Assembly: GCF_004349235.1 (NCBI RefSeq)
Contig: NZ_SMKY01000013.1
Location: 1 to 64,000, forward strand
From: Actinomadura darangshiensis
Lineage (GTDB): Bacteria > Actinomycetota > Actinomycetes > Streptosporangiales > Streptosporangiaceae
Length of the DNA stretch: 64,000 nucleotides
Direction of reading: 5' to 3'
Below are positions 33,212 to 41,705 of this stretch, one piece after another (position 1 is the first letter of the stretch; each line of letters starts with the position of its first letter). The notes below the pieces were generated by a model. It was not told where the DNA came from. It saw only the letters and a list, made by a program, of their open reading frames with translations, and ran no database searches. Position numbers and translations under genes: made by a program.

Positions 33212-34279
33212 TCAGAGCCGCATCCGGCCGCTGACCATCGGCAGGTCCAGGTACGTCCGGATGCCGGGCTCGGCGGCGCACACGACCGGGACGGAGTTCA
33301 GCGCGTGCGCGGATGCCGCGGAGATCTCGTCGGAGACCCACTCCTCGTCGGCCGTCAGGGTGAGCGACGGGCGGCCGTCCACGCGCAGCGAGTAGCCGGG
33401 CCGCCCCCACTCGTCGGGCATCCGCGCGGCGTTCGCCTTGTGCACGATCTCCAGGGTGATCACCGGGCGGCCGGCGGCGATGCCGCTGAACGTCCAGCGG
33501 GCCGCGGCGACGGTGCCGCGCGGGATCGGCCCGGCGGCGGTGGCGAGGTCGGCGCCGGCCAGCCGGTAGTCGATGTCCACGTCGATCTCGTCGAGGTCGA
33601 CGTGGAGGCCGGCGGCGACCAGTTGCAGGCTCTCGGAGTACATCGACCGCATCCCGGCGCGGCTCGGCCGCAGCGCGCGCAGGTACGCCTCCTCGTTCTT
33701 GCCGAACCCGAGCATGTGGTGGACCATCCGCCAGGACGGATGCCGGGCGAAGTCCGAGCACTCCCGGGCGTAGACGTGGGTGATCCGCCGGGACAGGCGC
33801 GACAGCATCAGCGGCATGACGTCCGCCATGAAGCCGTGGCTGACCCCGCTGCCGTGCACCGAGACGCCGCCCCGCTTGCAGGCCTGCTCCAGCTCGTTGA
33901 CGAAGACCGGGCCGTGCGCCTGCGGGTAGACGAGCCCGCTCACCGAGATCACGTTCTTGCCGGACGCCAGCAGGGCGCAGAGCGTGTCCAGTTCGGAGAA
34001 CCGGTCCTGCACCGGGCTCGGGGCGTGGATGACGCAGTCGGCGTCCAGGTCGAGGATCTCGTCGAGGTCGCCGGTCGCGATGACGCCGATGGGGTCGCGG
34101 CCCGCGAGCGTCCCGGCGTCGGCGCCCGCCTTGGCCGGGGTGTGCACCCACGCGCCGGCGAGTTCCATGTCGTCGCGGTCGAGGACACCGCGGATCACGC
34201 TGCGGCCGATCGCGCCGGTCGCCCACTGCACCACGCGGTAGCGGCGGGGACTCGGCGTGTACGCGGCGGCTGGGCTCAT
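33212..34279 (-). CDS. NAD(P)-binding amine dehydrogenase/dihydrodipicolinate reductase-like protein
   Basis: I use ATG 34279 (MSPAAAYTPSPRRYRVVQW), which has GGAGG 9 nt upstream; the frame extends beyond it. The 355-aa protein has a Rossmann N-terminus VVQWATGAIGRSVIRGVLDR, VHTPAKAGADAGTLAGRDPI, a Cys-less substrate region with GSGVSHGFMADVMPLMLS, and a C-terminal alpha/beta domain. It matches actinobacterial proteins annotated as 2,4-diaminopentanoate dehydrogenase- or DapB-N-like oxidoreductases, common in steroid or lipid catabolic loci. The substrate is unknown. It is divergent from the SDR-crotonase operon, sharing a 211-nt promoter region. Confidence 0.8.
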   Translation of the reverse strand: MSPAAAYTPSPRRYRVVQWATGAIGRSVIRGVLDRDDMELAGAWVHTPAKAGADAGTLAGRDPIGVIATGDLDEILDLDADCVIHAPSPVQDRFSELDTLCALLASGKNVISVSGLVYPQAHGPVFVNELEQACKRGGVSVHGSGVSHGFMADVMPLMLSRLSRRITHVYARECSDFARHPSWRMVHHMLGFGKNEEAYLRALRPSRAGMRSMYSESLQLVAAGLHVDLDEIDVDIDYRLAGADLATAAGPIPRGTVAAARWTFSGIAAGRPVITLEIVHKANAARMPDEWGRPGYSLRVDGRPSLTLTADEEWVSDEISAASAHALNSVPVVCAAEPGIRTYLDLPMVSGRMRL

Positions 34280-34490
34280 CGGGACAGGACCTCCGTTGCT
34301 CCTGCGGAGCGTACGCGGCAGCCCCCGGCAATTGGGGCATTCGACGCAACTTCCCCCCACGTCCCATCGTACGCAGAAACGGAACCCCGGGGGCCACTGG
34401 CCGAGCGGGATTCGGTTTAGTGGTACCACTGGGTAACCCTCGGGTGATTACCTGGGGGCGTAGTCGGTGCGATGTGTGAGGAGACACGAG

Positions 34491-35393
34491 ATGTCGGAAC
34501 TGCGCTACGACGGCCGCGTGGCGGTCGTGACCGGGGCGGGCCACGGCCTCGGCCGCCAGCACGCGCTGGAGCTCGCCAAGCGCGGCGCCAAGGTCGTCGT
34601 CAACGACCTCGGCGGCGACCGGTCCGGTGTCGGCGCCTCCGCCGGCCCCGCGCAGGAGGTCGTGGACGAGATTAAGAAGGACGGCGGCGAGGCCGTCGCC
34701 AACCCCGACAACGTCGCGACGCCCGAGGGCGCGCAGGCGATCATCAAGTCCGCGCTGGACGCCTTCGGCAAGGTCGACATCGTCGTCAACAACGCGGGCA
34801 TCCTGCGCGACAAGTCGTTCAAGAACATGAGCCCGGAGGAGTTCGACGCGGTCATCGCCGTCCACCTGCGCGGCTCGTTCCTGGTGGCCGGCGCCGCCTG
34901 GGCGCACCTGCGCGAGCAGGGCTACGGCCGGATCGTGAACACCTCGTCCCCGGCGGGCCTGTTCGGCAACTTCGGCCAGGCCAACTACTCCACCGCCAAG
35001 ATGGGCCTGGTCGGGTTCACCAAGACCCTCGCCCAGGAGGGCGCCAAGTACAACATCAAGGCCAACGCGATCGCGCCGGTCGCCTGGACCCGGATGACCG
35101 AGGACCTGCTGCCCGCCGACTTCGCCGGCAAGCTCGGCGTCGACCAGGTCACCCCGCTCGTCGCCTACCTCGTGCACGAGTCCAACGAGGACACCGGCGA
35201 GGTCTACACCGTCGGCGGCGGCCGCATCGCGCGGATCTTCGTCGCGGAGGGCCCCGGCTACGGGCAGAAGGAGACGCTGTCGGTGGAGGACGTCCGGGAC
35301 AACTGGGCGGCCATCAGCGCGGCGGACCCGATGACCGTGTTCAAGAACGTGGGCGAGCAGATGGGCCCCCTGATCCAGCAGCTCACCTCCTGA
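34491..35393 (+). CDS. SDR 3-hydroxyacyl-CoA dehydrogenase-like protein
   Basis: ATG 34491 is favoured because GAGGAG lies 6-11 nt upstream. The 300-aa short-chain dehydrogenase resembles the dehydrogenase part of peroxisomal MFE-2: GRVAVVTGAGHGLGRQHALE (NAD-binding TGxxxGxG), NNAGILRDKSFKNMSPEEFD, the catalytic NTSSPAGLFGNFGQANYSTA K with Ser, Tyr and Lys, and KANAIAPVAWTRMTEDLLP. It should oxidise a 3-hydroxyacyl-CoA to the 3-keto form. The next gene encodes an enoyl-CoA hydratase, so the pair probably performs two steps of beta-oxidation of a fatty or steroid-derived acyl-CoA. Confidence 0.9.
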   Translation: MSELRYDGRVAVVTGAGHGLGRQHALELAKRGAKVVVNDLGGDRSGVGASAGPAQEVVDEIKKDGGEAVANPDNVATPEGAQAIIKSALDAFGKVDIVVNNAGILRDKSFKNMSPEEFDAVIAVHLRGSFLVAGAAWAHLREQGYGRIVNTSSPAGLFGNFGQANYSTAKMGLVGFTKTLAQEGAKYNIKANAIAPVAWTRMTEDLLPADFAGKLGVDQVTPLVAYLVHESNEDTGEVYTVGGGRIARIFVAEGPGYGQKETLSVEDVRDNWAAISAADPMTVFKNVGEQMGPLIQQLTS

Positions 35394-35397
35394 GCCG

Positions 35398-36195
35398 TTG
35401 GCCGGGATCGAGCTCGACCGGCGGGACGGGGTGCTCACCATCACCCTGTCCCGTCCGGAGCGCCTCAACGCCGTCGACGGCGCCCTGACCGAGGAGATGC
35501 TGGACGTCCTCAACGAGCTGATGCGCGACCCCTCCACCCGGGTGGTCGTGCTCACCGGTGCGGGCCGCGGCTTCTGCTCGGGCATGGACATCCAGGGCGG
35601 CGACCCGGGCGGCGAGAACGCCGAGGGCCGCGTGCAGCGGCTCTACCGGGGCATCGCCCGCGGCGGCGAGGTCACCGCGCGGCTGCGGGAGATCCCGCAG
35701 CCGGTGGTCGCCGCGCTGCACGGCCCCGTCGCGGGCATGGGCGTGTCCTGGGCCCTGGCCTGCGACCTGCGGGTCGCCGACCCCACCACCCGCTTCGTGG
35801 TGCCGTTCACCGACCTCGGCCTGTCGGCGGGGGACTGCGGCCTGTCCTGGCTGCTGCCCCGGCTGGTCGGCCCTGCCCGGGCCGCGGAGATCGCCTACCG
35901 CGCCCAGCGGCTGGACGTGGCCCGCGCGGACGCCCTCGGCCTCATCACCGAGACCACCGCCGAGGGCGCGGACCTGGCGGCCGCCCAGGCGCTCGCCGAC
36001 GAACTGCTCACCAAGTCCCCGTACGGGCTGCGGCGCACGAAGGAGCTGCTCAACGCGTCCCTGGACGTCCCCGGCCTGCGCGGGCAGCTCATGGCGGAAA
36101 CGGCCGTCCAGACCCTAGCCTTCTTCACCGAGGACCTAGCCGAAGGCATGACCGCCACGCTGCACAAACGCCGACCCAACTTCAACAACCGCTAA
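35398..36195 (+). CDS. Enoyl-CoA hydratase/isomerase family protein
   Basis: The start is TTG 35398, only 4 nt after the SDR stop. Homology (IELDRRDGVLTITLSRPERL NAVDGALTEEM) begins at once, so the TTG is likely real. The 265-aa crotonase has the oxyanion-hole strands VVVLTGAGRGFCSGMDIQGG and VVAALHGPVAGMGVSWALAC DLRVAD, and the active-site acidic region near FTDLGLSAGDCGLSWLLPRL. Asp rather than Glu at some catalytic positions leaves hydratase versus isomerase open. It acts with the upstream SDR. A large hairpin follows. Confidence 0.9.
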   Translation: MAGIELDRRDGVLTITLSRPERLNAVDGALTEEMLDVLNELMRDPSTRVVVLTGAGRGFCSGMDIQGGDPGGENAEGRVQRLYRGIARGGEVTARLREIPQPVVAALHGPVAGMGVSWALACDLRVADPTTRFVVPFTDLGLSAGDCGLSWLLPRLVGPARAAEIAYRAQRLDVARADALGLITETTAEGADLAAAQALADELLTKSPYGLRRTKELLNASLDVPGLRGQLMAETAVQTLAFFTEDLAEGMTATLHKRRPNFNNR

Positions 36196-36295
36196 GCCGT
36201 GTCTTCCCAGGGGGGCGACCCCCTGGAACCCCCGTTACGGGCGGAAGACCATTTCCCGATCCGCTCCGCGTCTCGTGAAACGGCCTCCCGCCCGG

Positions 36296-36345
36296 CGGGT
36301 CGGGCGACCTCCGGGCGCTAGAGCGCCCTCCGGCCGCCCGACCCG
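36296..36345. terminator. Nested hairpin between convergent genes
   Basis: Outer arms CGGGTCGGGCG (36296-36306) and CGCCCGACCCG (36335-36345) enclose an inner perfect hairpin GGGCGCT-AG-AGCGCCC (36313-36328). It sits between the crotonase (+) and the chelatase-like gene (-), fitting a bidirectional terminator. Confidence 0.75.
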
Positions 36346-36376
36346 TGAGCTCCGGCCGGGGTGAGAACCGGGCGGG

Positions 36377-37228
36377 CTAATCAGCGAGTGCGGTTGAGAG
36401 GGCTTCCACGTAGCGGAGGGACGCCAGGCGGGCCAGGGCCGGGTGGGGGCCCAGGGGAGCCGAGTAGGCCGCGCCCACGGTGGCGGCGGCGTTCGGGACC
36501 AGGGCGCCCTCCGGCTCGGGGCCGATCAGGTGCGGGGCGACGGCGATGGACGTGGCGCCGGCCGCGCGGAGCTGCTCGGCGGCCGCCTTCACCGACGCCT
36601 CGTCGTTCAGCGAGGCGGTGAAGACCGGGGCGGCGAGGCGGGAGGCGAGGAGCACGCCGGTGACCTCGGCCTGCCGGACGGCGGTCGCGTCGCCGGGGGT
36701 GGCGACGATGACGCCGGACGCGGCCGTGACCATCGTCATCAGCCGGATCCGGTCGGCGCGGGCGAGGCCCGCGTCGGCGAGCCGGTCGTGCAGCGCCTCG
36801 GCGATGAGCGGGTGCGGGCCGAGCGGCTCGGCGGCGACGGTGCGCACGGGGGAGCCCGCCACGGCGGCGCGCACGGCGGCGTCCAGCGCGGGGTCGGGCC
36901 CGGTGGACAGCGGCACCACCACGGCCGCGAGCTCGTCGTCCTGCTGCCGGAGCCCGCCGAGCACGGCGCGCAGGCTCGCGTCGTCGCCCTCCAGGTGGCC
37001 GACGTAGGCGGGCTGGCCGGTGTGCTCCAGTTCGACGAGCCGGGCGAGCTCTGCGGCGAGTTCGGTACCGGCCCGGTGGGCGGGCCCGGGGACGGCGAGG
37101 ATGAGCGTGGGGGATCCGGGCGGCAGCAGGAAGGACTCGTCCCCGCGGTGCCTCCCGCCGCGGGGGGTGCGGCGCCGTCGGGACGGCAGTGCCTCGGATG
37201 CCTGGCTTTCGGGACTCACGGCGGGCAT
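36377..37228 (-). CDS. Sirohydrochlorin chelatase/CbiX-like protein
   Basis: I choose ATG 37228 (MPAVSPESQASEALPSRRRR), preceded by AGAGGGCG. The 283-aa product has an Arg-rich N-terminal tail followed by two CbiX-type halves: TLILAVPGPAHRAGTELAAE LARLVE, AVVVPLSTGPDPALDAAVRA AVAG and GPHPLIAEALHDRL, then PVFTASLNDEASVKAAAEQL and ATSIAVAPHLIGPEPEG. The GHG-type metal-binding His of true chelatases appears as VPGPAHR, so catalysis is uncertain. Homologues insert Fe or Co into sirohydrochlorin. No other cofactor genes are nearby. Confidence 0.75.
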   Translation of the reverse strand: MPAVSPESQASEALPSRRRRTPRGGRHRGDESFLLPPGSPTLILAVPGPAHRAGTELAAELARLVELEHTGQPAYVGHLEGDDASLRAVLGGLRQQDDELAAVVVPLSTGPDPALDAAVRAAVAGSPVRTVAAEPLGPHPLIAEALHDRLADAGLARADRIRLMTMVTAASGVIVATPGDATAVRQAEVTGVLLASRLAAPVFTASLNDEASVKAAAEQLRAAGATSIAVAPHLIGPEPEGALVPNAAATVGAAYSAPLGPHPALARLASLRYVEALSTALAD

Positions 37229-37569
37229 CGTAACGCCCTCTGGCCCGGGAACCATCCTCCCGGCCCGGCCGTCGTCGTTGCCTGTATGAATCTCGGCTCT
37301 CCTTCCCGTGCCGGTCGCGACGCGAGCGGTGGGTGAAGAAGAAGAGTATGGTGCAATGTCCCCGAGCAACAGGGGGAAATGAAGTAAGTTGTCCGGATTT
37401 GCCGCTATCTCCTTGCGGCCGGTTCGGTGACATCATGATCTTCGGGGGCATCGCCGCAGGTGATCCGGAATGGCGGCAATGCGGCCTAATGCCGCCAAAG
37501 GGGTTGCGGGTTCGTCGCGGACGGCCTTTATGATCCAGGGACCCTCCGTGCCAGAACGTTCGAGGTCAC
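37229..37569. promoter_or_regulatory. Intergenic region upstream of conservon 1
   Basis: There is no gene in this 341-nt gap. A 7-bp inverted repeat, GGCGGCA (37472-37478) with TGCCGCC (37490-37496), lies upstream of a plausible promoter: TTGCGG at 37504-37509 and TATGAT at 37529-37534 (19-nt spacer). Transcription would begin about 30 nt before the sensor gene ATG at 37570. The inverted repeat may be a regulator site. A GGGGAAAT run near 37373 was also noted. Confidence 0.5.
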
Positions 37570-40119
37570 ATGAAATCCCCCCGTACGCGGTCGATCCGCT
37601 CGAAGGTCACCGCGCTGCTGCTGGTGCCGCTGCTGTCGCTGGTCGCGCTCTGGGGATACGCCGCGGCCGTCACCGGCCGGGACGCGCTGGCACAGCGCCG
37701 CTACCACACGCTCGACCGCAAGTTCGCGCCGAGCGGACAGAGCGTCCTCCTGGAACTGGGCAAGGAGCGCCAGGCGTCGGCGGTGTTCCTCAGCACCCCG
37801 CGCTCCACCGCGGGCGGCACGCCGGTCACCCTCTTCTCGCAGCGCTCCCGCGTCGACGAGGCCGTCGAGCACTTCCGCCGCGAGGCCACCTCCGCCGCCG
37901 CGCGCGACGCCACCAGCGAGGAGATGGACGGCCGCGTCAGCGACGTGCTGCGGGCGCTCGGCGGGCTCGGCGGGCTGCGGGCCGCGGTCGACGCCCGGTC
38001 CGTCGACCGGCTCACCGCCGTCAACGGCTACGGCACGATGGTCGACGACATCCACCGCCTCTACGACGCGCTCGTCGTCATCGACGACTCCGCCCTCTAC
38101 AACTGGACGCTGTCCACCCGGCACGCCGGCCGCGCCATGGAGCTGCTGCAGCGCGAGAACGCGCTGGTCGCCGGCGCGTTCATCAGCAAGGGCGAGATGA
38201 CCCGGGCCGAGCACCGGCTGTTCGTGGAGATGGTCGGCGAGCAGCGCTGGCAGTGGATCAAGCAGCGCTCGCTGCTCGACCCGGTCGTGTACCGGACCGG
38301 CACCGCGCAGGTCTTCGCGTCCCCGCAGTACCAGAGCTTCAAGGCGATGGAGGACCGCATCGCCGACGCCGACCCGCGCAAGCCGCTCCCGGTCGACGCC
38401 GAGGACTGGCAGCGGACGGTGCAGCCGCTCGTCCAGTCGGTCAACCGGATGGTGCTCGGCAACTCCCAGCGCGCCGGCGAGCACGCCGACGACCTCGGCC
38501 GGCAGGCCTACCTCAGGCTCGGCGTCGTCGGCGGCCTCGGCCTGCTCGCCATCATCGGGTCGGTGCTGCTGACGCTGCGGTTCGCGCGCGGCTTCGTCCG
38601 CGAGCTGGTCGGGCTGCGCGGCTCCGCCGAGGAGCTGGCCGGCGAGCGGCTGCCCGGCATCGTCGGGCGGCTGAGCCGCAACGAGAGCGTGGACGTCGCC
38701 GCGGAGGCGCCGCCGCTGCACGCCGGCCGCACCACCGAGGTCGCCCGGCTCGCCGACGCGTTCGCCGCGGTGCAGCGGACCGCCGTCGACGCCGCCGTCG
38801 GGCAGGCGGAGCTGCGCGCCGGCGTCAGCCGCATCTTCCTCAACATCGCCCGCCGCAACCAGTCGCTGCTGCACCGCCAGCTGACGATGCTGGACGGGCT
38901 GGAGAGCCGCGCCGAGGCCGACGACCTGGAAGACCTGTTCCGCATCGACCACCTCACCACCCGCATGCGGCGGCACGCCGAGAGCCTCATCATCCTGTCC
39001 GGCGCCACGCCCGGGCGCGGCTGGCGGCAGCCGGTGCGGATCGCCGACGTGCTGCGCGCAGCCGTCTCGGAGATCGAGGACTACACCCGCGCCGGCGTGC
39101 TGACCGAGTCCGCGGACGGCCTCATCGGCGCGGCCGTCACCGATGTCGTCCACCTGCTCGCCGAGCTGATCGAGAACGCGGCGACGTTCTCCCCGCCCAA
39201 CACCGAGGTGCGGGTCATGGCCGAGCGGGTCGGCACCGGGTTCGCCATCGAGATCGAGGACCGCGGCCTCGGCGTCAAGCCGGAGCTGCTCGCCGAGGCC
39301 AACCGCAGGCTCGCCGAGCCGCCGCGGTACGACATCGTCGACACCGACCAGCTCGGGCTGTTCGTCGTCGCGCGGCTGGCCGCCCGGCACGACATCACGG
39401 TGACGCTGCACCGGTCCCCGTACGGCGGCGTGACGGCGATCGTCCTGCTGCCGCACGAGCTGGTGGTGCCGGAGGAGCGGCTGACCGCCGGGACCCTGCC
39501 GGCCGCGCCGGGCGGTCCCGGCGAGGCCACCGCGTCCCCGCTCGACACCGTCATCGACGGCATTGCCGAGGAGGACGAGGCGGCGCTCGTGGCCGCGCCG
39601 GCCCCCGACGCGGTGGTCCCGCTGCGCGACCGCCTGGAGGGCGCCGGCGGACGGGTGGAGGCGCCGCCCGTGCTGCCGGAGCTGACCGCGCCCGTGGGGC
39701 CGTGGGGCGCCCCGGACCGTCCGGCGCCCGAGGTGCCGCCGCGTCCCGCCCCGAACCCCTGGTCGGACGACGCCGTACCCCCGCGGGAGGACGAGCGGCG
39801 ACCCGACCGGGCGGTGACGATGGACGAGCACGACGAGAACGCCGAGCACGACGAGAACCGCGGAGACGAGCATCACGAGCAGGACGAGAACGACGACTGG
39901 GAGCCGGCCGGGACGCACGCCGGCCTGCCGCGCCGGGTCCGGCAGAAGAACCTGGCCCCGCAACTGCGCAAGAGACCCCCGCCGCCGCCCCGGGCCGGCG
40001 GACCGACGGCCGGGGGCATCGCACGCTCGCCCGAGGAGGCACGCTCGCTGATGGCTTCGATACAGCAGGGATGGCGGCGCGGACGCGCGTCCGACATGGG
40101 GGATGAGGGAACCCGATGA
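37570..40119 (+). CDS. Conservon 1 sensor histidine-kinase-like protein (CvnA type)
   Basis: This 849-aa membrane sensor has TM1 at about 12-35, an extracellular nitrate/sulfite-sensing (NIT)-type domain to about 310, TM2 at about 316-338 and a HAMP-like linker. A DHp-like helix carries RRNQSLLHRQLTMLDGLE, and the HATPase domain holds N-box HLLAELIENAATFSPP, G1 EDRGLGV and LGLFVVARLAARHDITVTLH. The Pro/acidic tail ends with a conserved SPEEARSLMASIQQGWRRGR motif. In Streptomyces, CvnA proteins pair with roadblock, DUF742 and GTPase partners encoded immediately downstream, as here. It likely relays a membrane signal to the GTPase. An odd His/Asp/Glu-rich run lies near residues 755-780. The next gene overlaps by 4 nt. 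Confidence 0.92.
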   Translation: MKSPRTRSIRSKVTALLLVPLLSLVALWGYAAAVTGRDALAQRRYHTLDRKFAPSGQSVLLELGKERQASAVFLSTPRSTAGGTPVTLFSQRSRVDEAVEHFRREATSAAARDATSEEMDGRVSDVLRALGGLGGLRAAVDARSVDRLTAVNGYGTMVDDIHRLYDALVVIDDSALYNWTLSTRHAGRAMELLQRENALVAGAFISKGEMTRAEHRLFVEMVGEQRWQWIKQRSLLDPVVYRTGTAQVFASPQYQSFKAMEDRIADADPRKPLPVDAEDWQRTVQPLVQSVNRMVLGNSQRAGEHADDLGRQAYLRLGVVGGLGLLAIIGSVLLTLRFARGFVRELVGLRGSAEELAGERLPGIVGRLSRNESVDVAAEAPPLHAGRTTEVARLADAFAAVQRTAVDAAVGQAELRAGVSRIFLNIARRNQSLLHRQLTMLDGLESRAEADDLEDLFRIDHLTTRMRRHAESLIILSGATPGRGWRQPVRIADVLRAAVSEIEDYTRAGVLTESADGLIGAAVTDVVHLLAELIENAATFSPPNTEVRVMAERVGTGFAIEIEDRGLGVKPELLAEANRRLAEPPRYDIVDTDQLGLFVVARLAARHDITVTLHRSPYGGVTAIVLLPHELVVPEERLTAGTLPAAPGGPGEATASPLDTVIDGIAEEDEAALVAAPAPDAVVPLRDRLEGAGGRVEAPPVLPELTAPVGPWGAPDRPAPEVPPRPAPNPWSDDAVPPREDERRPDRAVTMDEHDENAEHDENRGDEHHEQDENDDWEPAGTHAGLPRRVRQKNLAPQLRKRPPPPPRAGGPTAGGIARSPEEARSLMASIQQGWRRGRASDMGDEGTR

Positions 40120-40565
40120 TGCACAACACCGCGACCGGTGAGCTGAACTGGCTGCTCAACGACTTCGCCGAGCGGGTCACGACGGTGCGGCAGGCGGTGA
40201 TCCTGTCGCGCGACGGGCTGGCCGTGGCCGCGTCCAACGAGCTGGCGCGCGAGGACGCCGAGCACCTGTCCGCGCTGGCGTCCGGGGTGCAGAGCCTCGC
40301 GCGCGGCGCCGGCCGGCACTTCGCCGGCGGGAACGTCCGGCAGACCATCATCGAGATGGACGCGCTGCTGCTGTTCGTGACGGCGGCCGGCGACGGCACC
40401 TGCCTCGCCGTGCTCGCCGAGGCCGAGGCCGACGCCGGGCTCGTCGCCTACGAGATGGCGGTGCTGGTCAAGCGCGTCGGCCAGCACCTGCAGGCGAGCC
40501 CGCGGTTCGGCGTCGAGCCGGGCGGCGGGGAGGGGTTCGGAGGGCCCGGGTCGCGGGGCTTTTGA
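40116..40565 (+). CDS. Conservon 1 roadblock/LC7 protein (CvnB type)
   Basis: This 149-aa protein starts at ATG 40116, overlapping the sensor stop (ATGA). It has the roadblock/LC7 fold: LNWLLNDFAERVTTVRQAVI LSRDGLAVAASN, DAEHLSALASGVQSLARGAG and VRQTIIEMDALLLFVTAAGD G. Roadblock proteins act as platforms or activators for small GTPases, so it probably regulates the CvnD-type GTPase. A Gly-rich tail (GVEPGGGEGFGGPGSRGF) ends the protein. Confidence 0.93.
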   Translation: MMHNTATGELNWLLNDFAERVTTVRQAVILSRDGLAVAASNELAREDAEHLSALASGVQSLARGAGRHFAGGNVRQTIIEMDALLLFVTAAGDGTCLAVLAEAEADAGLVAYEMAVLVKRVGQHLQASPRFGVEPGGGEGFGGPGSRGF

Positions 40566-40568
40566 CCG

Positions 40569-40949
40569 ATGACCCCGTCGGCAGAGCGGTGGCTGGACCG
40601 GGAGGCCGGTCCGGTCGTGCGCCCGTACGCGATGACGCGGGGGCGGACCCGCCCCGAGGGCGCGGGCTTCGAGCTGATCGCGGTGGTGGCGGCCACCGGC
40701 GTCCCGGCGGGCGACCGGCTGCGCTACAGCCCCGACCACGCGCGGGTGCTGCGCGGCTGCGCGTCGCCCGTGCCGGTCGCCGACCTGGCGTCCGACCTCG
40801 GCCTGCCGATCGGGGTCGTCCGGGTGCTGCTCGGCGACCTGCGGGACGAGGGCCTGGTCGCGGTGGTCGCCGAGGCGGACGCGGCCGCCGGGCGGCGCCC
40901 GCCGACCGGCGTGCTGAGGGAGGTGCTCAATGGGCTCCGTGCACTTTGA
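40569..40949 (+). CDS. Conservon 1 DUF742 protein (CvnC type)
   Basis: This 126-aa DUF742 protein begins 4 nt after the roadblock gene. The family opening EAGPVVRPYAMTRGRTRPEG is followed by a winged-helix-like core: VLRGCASPVPVADLASDLGL PIGVVRVLLGDLRDEGLV. It overlaps the start of the GTPase gene by 20 nt. DUF742 proteins are the third conserved conservon member, and some influence development in Streptomyces. DNA binding is suggested by the fold but not established. Confidence 0.93.
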   Translation: MTPSAERWLDREAGPVVRPYAMTRGRTRPEGAGFELIAVVAATGVPAGDRLRYSPDHARVLRGCASPVPVADLASDLGLPIGVVRVLLGDLRDEGLVAVVAEADAAAGRRPPTGVLREVLNGLRAL

Positions 40950-41577
40950 CCGGCCGCCCGCCGCACCGCCCGCGGGCGCCCGCCCGCTCGTCACGACGAA
41001 GATCCTCATCGCGGGCGGCTTCGGCGTCGGCAAGACCACCATGGTCGGCTCGGTCAGCGAGATCAGGCCGCTGCACACCGAGGAGCCGATGACCGACCGC
41101 GGCGCCGGGGTCGACGACGTGACCGGCGTCCGCGCGAAGGCGACCACGACCGTCGCCATGGACTTCGGCCGCATCACGCTGTCGGACCAGCTGCTGCTCT
41201 ACCTGTTCGGCACGCCCGGCCAGGAGCGGTTCTGGTTCATGTGGGACGAGCTGGCCGCCGGCGCGATCGGCGCCGTCGTGCTCGCCGACACCCGCCGGCT
41301 GAAGGACTCGTTCCCGGCGATCGACTACTTCGAGCGCCGCGGCGTCCCGTTCGTGGTGGCGGTCAACTGCTTCGACGGCGAGCGGACGCACCGGGCCGGC
41401 GACATCGCGATCGCGCTCGACCTGGACCCCGGGGTCCCGGTCGTGCTGTGCGACGTCCGCCGCCGCGAGTCGTCCAAGGAGGTGCTCGTGGCGCTGATGG
41501 AACACGTCCTGACCTGGCCGGACGATAAGCCGGACGAGAGTCCGGGCGAAGAGGAGGCACGCACGGTGACCGAATGA
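40930..41577 (+). CDS. Conservon 1 GTP-binding protein (CvnD type)
   Basis: This 215-aa small GTPase-like protein starts at ATG 40930. The P-loop is AGGFGVGKTTMVGSVSE, the switch region contains DFGRITLSDQLLLYLFGTPG QERFWFMWDEL, and the base-recognition loop reads VAVNCFDGE in place of NKxD. It lies within a 20-nt overlap with DUF742, so all four proteins are translationally coupled. It should cycle GTP under control of the roadblock protein and bind the cytoplasmic face of the sensor. The C-terminus is acidic. Confidence 0.93.
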   Translation: MGSVHFDRPPAAPPAGARPLVTTKILIAGGFGVGKTTMVGSVSEIRPLHTEEPMTDRGAGVDDVTGVRAKATTTVAMDFGRITLSDQLLLYLFGTPGQERFWFMWDELAAGAIGAVVLADTRRLKDSFPAIDYFERRGVPFVVAVNCFDGERTHRAGDIAIALDLDPGVPVVLCDVRRRESSKEVLVALMEHVLTWPDDKPDESPGEEEARTVTE

Positions 41578-41705
41578 CCGATCATCGTGAACCCGCGACG
41601 TAGTAGGCTCCCGCACACCCCCGTACTCCACGCATCGGGAGGTTTCCCCCGCATGTTCCGCCCCCCAATGCCGACCGCGACGCCCGTGAGCAGGGTCTTC
41701 CAGCC

